DNA from: Sulfitobacter sp. OXR-159
GTDB lineage: Bacteria > Pseudomonadota > Alphaproteobacteria > Rhodobacterales > Rhodobacteraceae
Reading direction: 5' to 3'
Length of the DNA stretch: 64,000 nucleotides
NCBI RefSeq assembly: GCF_034377145.1
Contig: NZ_CP139707.1
Coordinates: forward strand, 1,063,001 to 1,127,000
A program made the translations under genes and the position numbers. The notes beneath the pieces are model-generated. The model was not told the DNA's origin, searched no databases, and saw only the letters and a list, made by a program, of their open reading frames with translations. Position 1 is the stretch's first letter; every line of letters begins with the position of its first letter. Positions 62,283 to 64,000 of this stretch are shown one piece after another.

Positions 62283-64000
62283 TTACTCTAGTTCAACAAG
62301 CAGGTCCTTGGCGTCGATCTGACCACCGGCCTGAACATGCACGGCCTTTACCACTGCATCACGCTCTGCATGCAGGCCCGTTTCCATCTTCATCGCTTCA
62401 ATGGTCAAAATCAGGTCGCCCGCCTTGATCTTTTGTCCTTCCTTAACCCCGACAGAGGCCACGACTCCCGGCATTGGCGCACCGATGTGGTTGGCGTTGC
62501 CGGGCTCAGCCTTGGGCCGCTGCACGGTGGCGTCCTTGACCAGACGGTTCGCCACACGGATCACCCGCGGCTGGCCGTTCAACTCAAAGAAGACCTTCAC
62601 TTCGCCATCTTCACCGGCCTCGGATTCGGCCTGCAGGCGGATCTCCAACGTCTTGCCGGGGTCGATCTCGGCCGAGATTTCAGCGCCCGGCTCCATGCCA
62701 TAGAAGAACGTATGCGTGGGCAGGGTGCGGACCGGACCATAGACGCGGTGGCGGCCCATGTAGTCGAGGAAAACCTTAGGATACATGAGGTAGCCGCAGA
62801 GATCCTCATCATCGATCTGCATGCCGTCCAATTGCTCGGACAGTTCCTTGCGCAGGGCCTCAAGATCGACGGGCTCCAGATGTTTGCCGGGGCGTTCGGT
62901 GTTTGGTGTCTCACCTTTCAGCACTTTCTTGACGATGCCTGCCGGAAAACCGTTGGGCGGCTGGCCCAGATTGCCGCGCATCATGTCGATCACGCTGTCG
63001 GGGAAGGACACATCGACGTTCGGGTCTTCGACCTGCGCCCGGGTCAGCCCTTGGGAAACCATCATCAAGGCCATGTCGCCCACAACCTTGGACGAGGGCG
63101 TGACTTTGACGATATCGCCGAACATCTGGTTCACATCCGCGTAGGTCCGCGCCACCTCGGGCCAGCGGTCCTCCAACCCCATGGAGGCGGCCTGCGCCTT
63201 GAGGTTCGTGAACTGACCGCCGGGCATTTCGTGCAAATAGACCTCGGAGGAGGGCGCCTGCATGCCGGTTTCGAATGCCGCGTAGTGACCGCGGACTTCT
63301 TCCCAGTAATCAGAGATTTCGCGCACGGCCTTCATGTCGATTCCGGTGTCGCGGTCTGTGTGTTGCAGAGCCGAAACCACGGTGCCGAGCGTCGCCTGCG
63401 AGGTGTTGCCAGAAAGCGCATCCATCGCGCAATCGACAGCGTCTACCCCCGCCTCAGAGGCCGCGAGGATCGTGGCGGTGGCGCTGCCTGCGGTGTCATG
63501 GGTGTGGAAGTGGATCGGCAGACCAACCTCGGATTTCAGCGCTTTGACCAATGCGCGGGCTTGGGCGGGTTTCAGCAGACCGGCCATGTCTTTCAGCCCC
63601 AGCACATGCGCGCCGGCGGCTTTCAAATCCTTGCCCATGTTGACGTAATACTGAAGGTCGTATTTCGCGCGATCCGGATCGAAAATGTCGCCAGTGTAGC
63701 AGATCGTGCCTTCGCAGACCTTGCCGGAGGAGATCACCGCATCCATCGCCACGCGCATGTTCTCAACCCAGTTCAGGCTGTCGAAAACGCGGAAGACATC
63801 GACGCCGGTATTCGCCGCTGTCGCGACGAATTTCTGCACAACGTTGTCGGGATAGTTGGTATAGCCCACGCCGTTGGAGGCGCGCAGCAGCATCTGGGTC
63901 ATCACATTGGGCAGGGCCGCGCGCAGATCGCGCAGGCGTTGCCACGGGCATTCCTGCAAAAAGCGGTAGGCCACATCAAAGGTAGCGCCGCCCCAGCATT
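62283..64000 (-). CDS. pyc: Pyruvate carboxylase, C-terminal part (5' end outside window)
   Basis: 572 residues of the C-terminal part are present; the gene begins beyond the window edge. The visible part starts in the carboxyltransferase domain (CWGGATFDVAYRFLQECPW, metal and substrate binding) and contains GVDVFRVFDSLNW, LKDMAGLLKPAQARALV and HTHDTAGSATATILAASEAG. It ends with the biotin-carrier domain, biotinylation Lys in TIEAMKMETGLHA. It turns pyruvate into oxaloacetate, filling the TCA cycle. The frame is open to the last base. Confidence 0.97.
   Translation of the reverse strand, partial: CWGGATFDVAYRFLQECPWQRLRDLRAALPNVMTQMLLRASNGVGYTNYPDNVVQKFVATAANTGVDVFRVFDSLNWVENMRVAMDAVISSGKVCEGTICYTGDIFDPDRAKYDLQYYVNMGKDLKAAGAHVLGLKDMAGLLKPAQARALVKALKSEVGLPIHFHTHDTAGSATATILAASEAGVDAVDCAMDALSGNTSQATLGTVVSALQHTDRDTGIDMKAVREISDYWEEVRGHYAAFETGMQAPSSEVYLHEMPGGQFTNLKAQAASMGLEDRWPEVARTYADVNQMFGDIVKVTPSSKVVGDMALMMVSQGLTRAQVEDPNVDVSFPDSVIDMMRGNLGQPPNGFPAGIVKKVLKGETPNTERPGKHLEPVDLEALRKELSEQLDGMQIDDEDLCGYLMYPKVFLDYMGRHRVYGPVRTLPTHTFFYGMEPGAEISAEIDPGKTLEIRLQAESEAGEDGEVKVFFELNGQPRVIRVANRLVKDATVQRPKAEPGNANHIGAPMPGVVASVGVKEGQKIKAGDLILTIEAMKMETGLHAERDAVVKAVHVQAGGQIDAKDLLVELE

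Overview
The window looks like a chromosomal stretch from a marine Rhodobacterales (Roseobacter-type) alphaproteobacterium, possibly close to Sulfitobacter. This rests on GC-rich codon use, the gene families seen (DUF6446 between glyQ and glyS, DUF1127, a NuoE-NuoF-type formate dehydrogenase beta subunit, an Ala/Pro-tailed HflC, a SAM-II riboswitch before metZ), and housekeeping genes packed into short operons with ATGA or TGATG junctions. No insertion sequence, prophage, CRISPR array or replication origin was found.

Region 1 (1-5.8 kb) is the accessory, decaying part. The first 0.9 kb has no convincing gene. It is followed by an intact three-gene minus-strand operon: a small membrane protein, an HTTM-domain membrane protein and a DCC thiol-disulfide oxidoreductase. 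Next comes a graveyard of three minus-strand pseudogenes: a patatin-like lipase with a frameshift and a stop, a sensor histidine kinase with several indels, and a prepilin peptidase. A deletion appears to have joined the last two in frame before later frameshifts.

Region 2 (5.8-31 kb) is mostly core: tRNA-Glu, recJ, glpX, hom, a TetR regulator, a pirin, sdaA, rpiA, gor, the hflK-hflC-DUF2065-degP membrane quality-control cluster, a 2Fe-2S ferredoxin, purD, xseA, an AlkB-like membrane hydroxylase, a fused NuoEF-type NAD/FMN subunit standing apart from any catalytic subunit, and ftsY. A degenerate ~110-150 bp repeat pair, one copy bounded by perfect 18-bp inverted repeats, lies between glpX and hom. 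A 27-bp tandem repeat lies between rpiA and gor.

Region 3 (31-51.5 kb) holds an EamA transporter with yciB, a SAM-II riboswitch with terminator controlling metZ, folE2, a DUF1127 gene, trkH, a trypsin-like protein that has lost all three catalytic residues, glyQ-DUF6446, DUF1206, glyS, a divergent pyruvate phosphate dikinase, a SleB-type cell-wall hydrolase and a folB-folP-glmM operon. Two envelope genes share an unusual upstream GGAACCTTTTGG box. glyS carries a patch of codon usage unlike the rest of the gene.

Region 4 (51.5-64 kb) holds ilvC, two tandem Lrp/AsnC regulators with a class V aminotransferase, ubiH with a HAD nucleotidase, a GntR regulator overlapping tail-to-tail with a MshEN-domain glycosyltransferase, carA, yqeY, DUF2244 and VOC proteins, and the 3' part of pyruvate carboxylase, which runs off the window end.

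Most of the window is ordinary core metabolism. The most unusual items are the pseudogene fusion, the inactive protease, the MshEN-glycosyltransferase, the HTTM/DCC operon and the inverted-repeat element. No clearly new multi-gene system is claimed.
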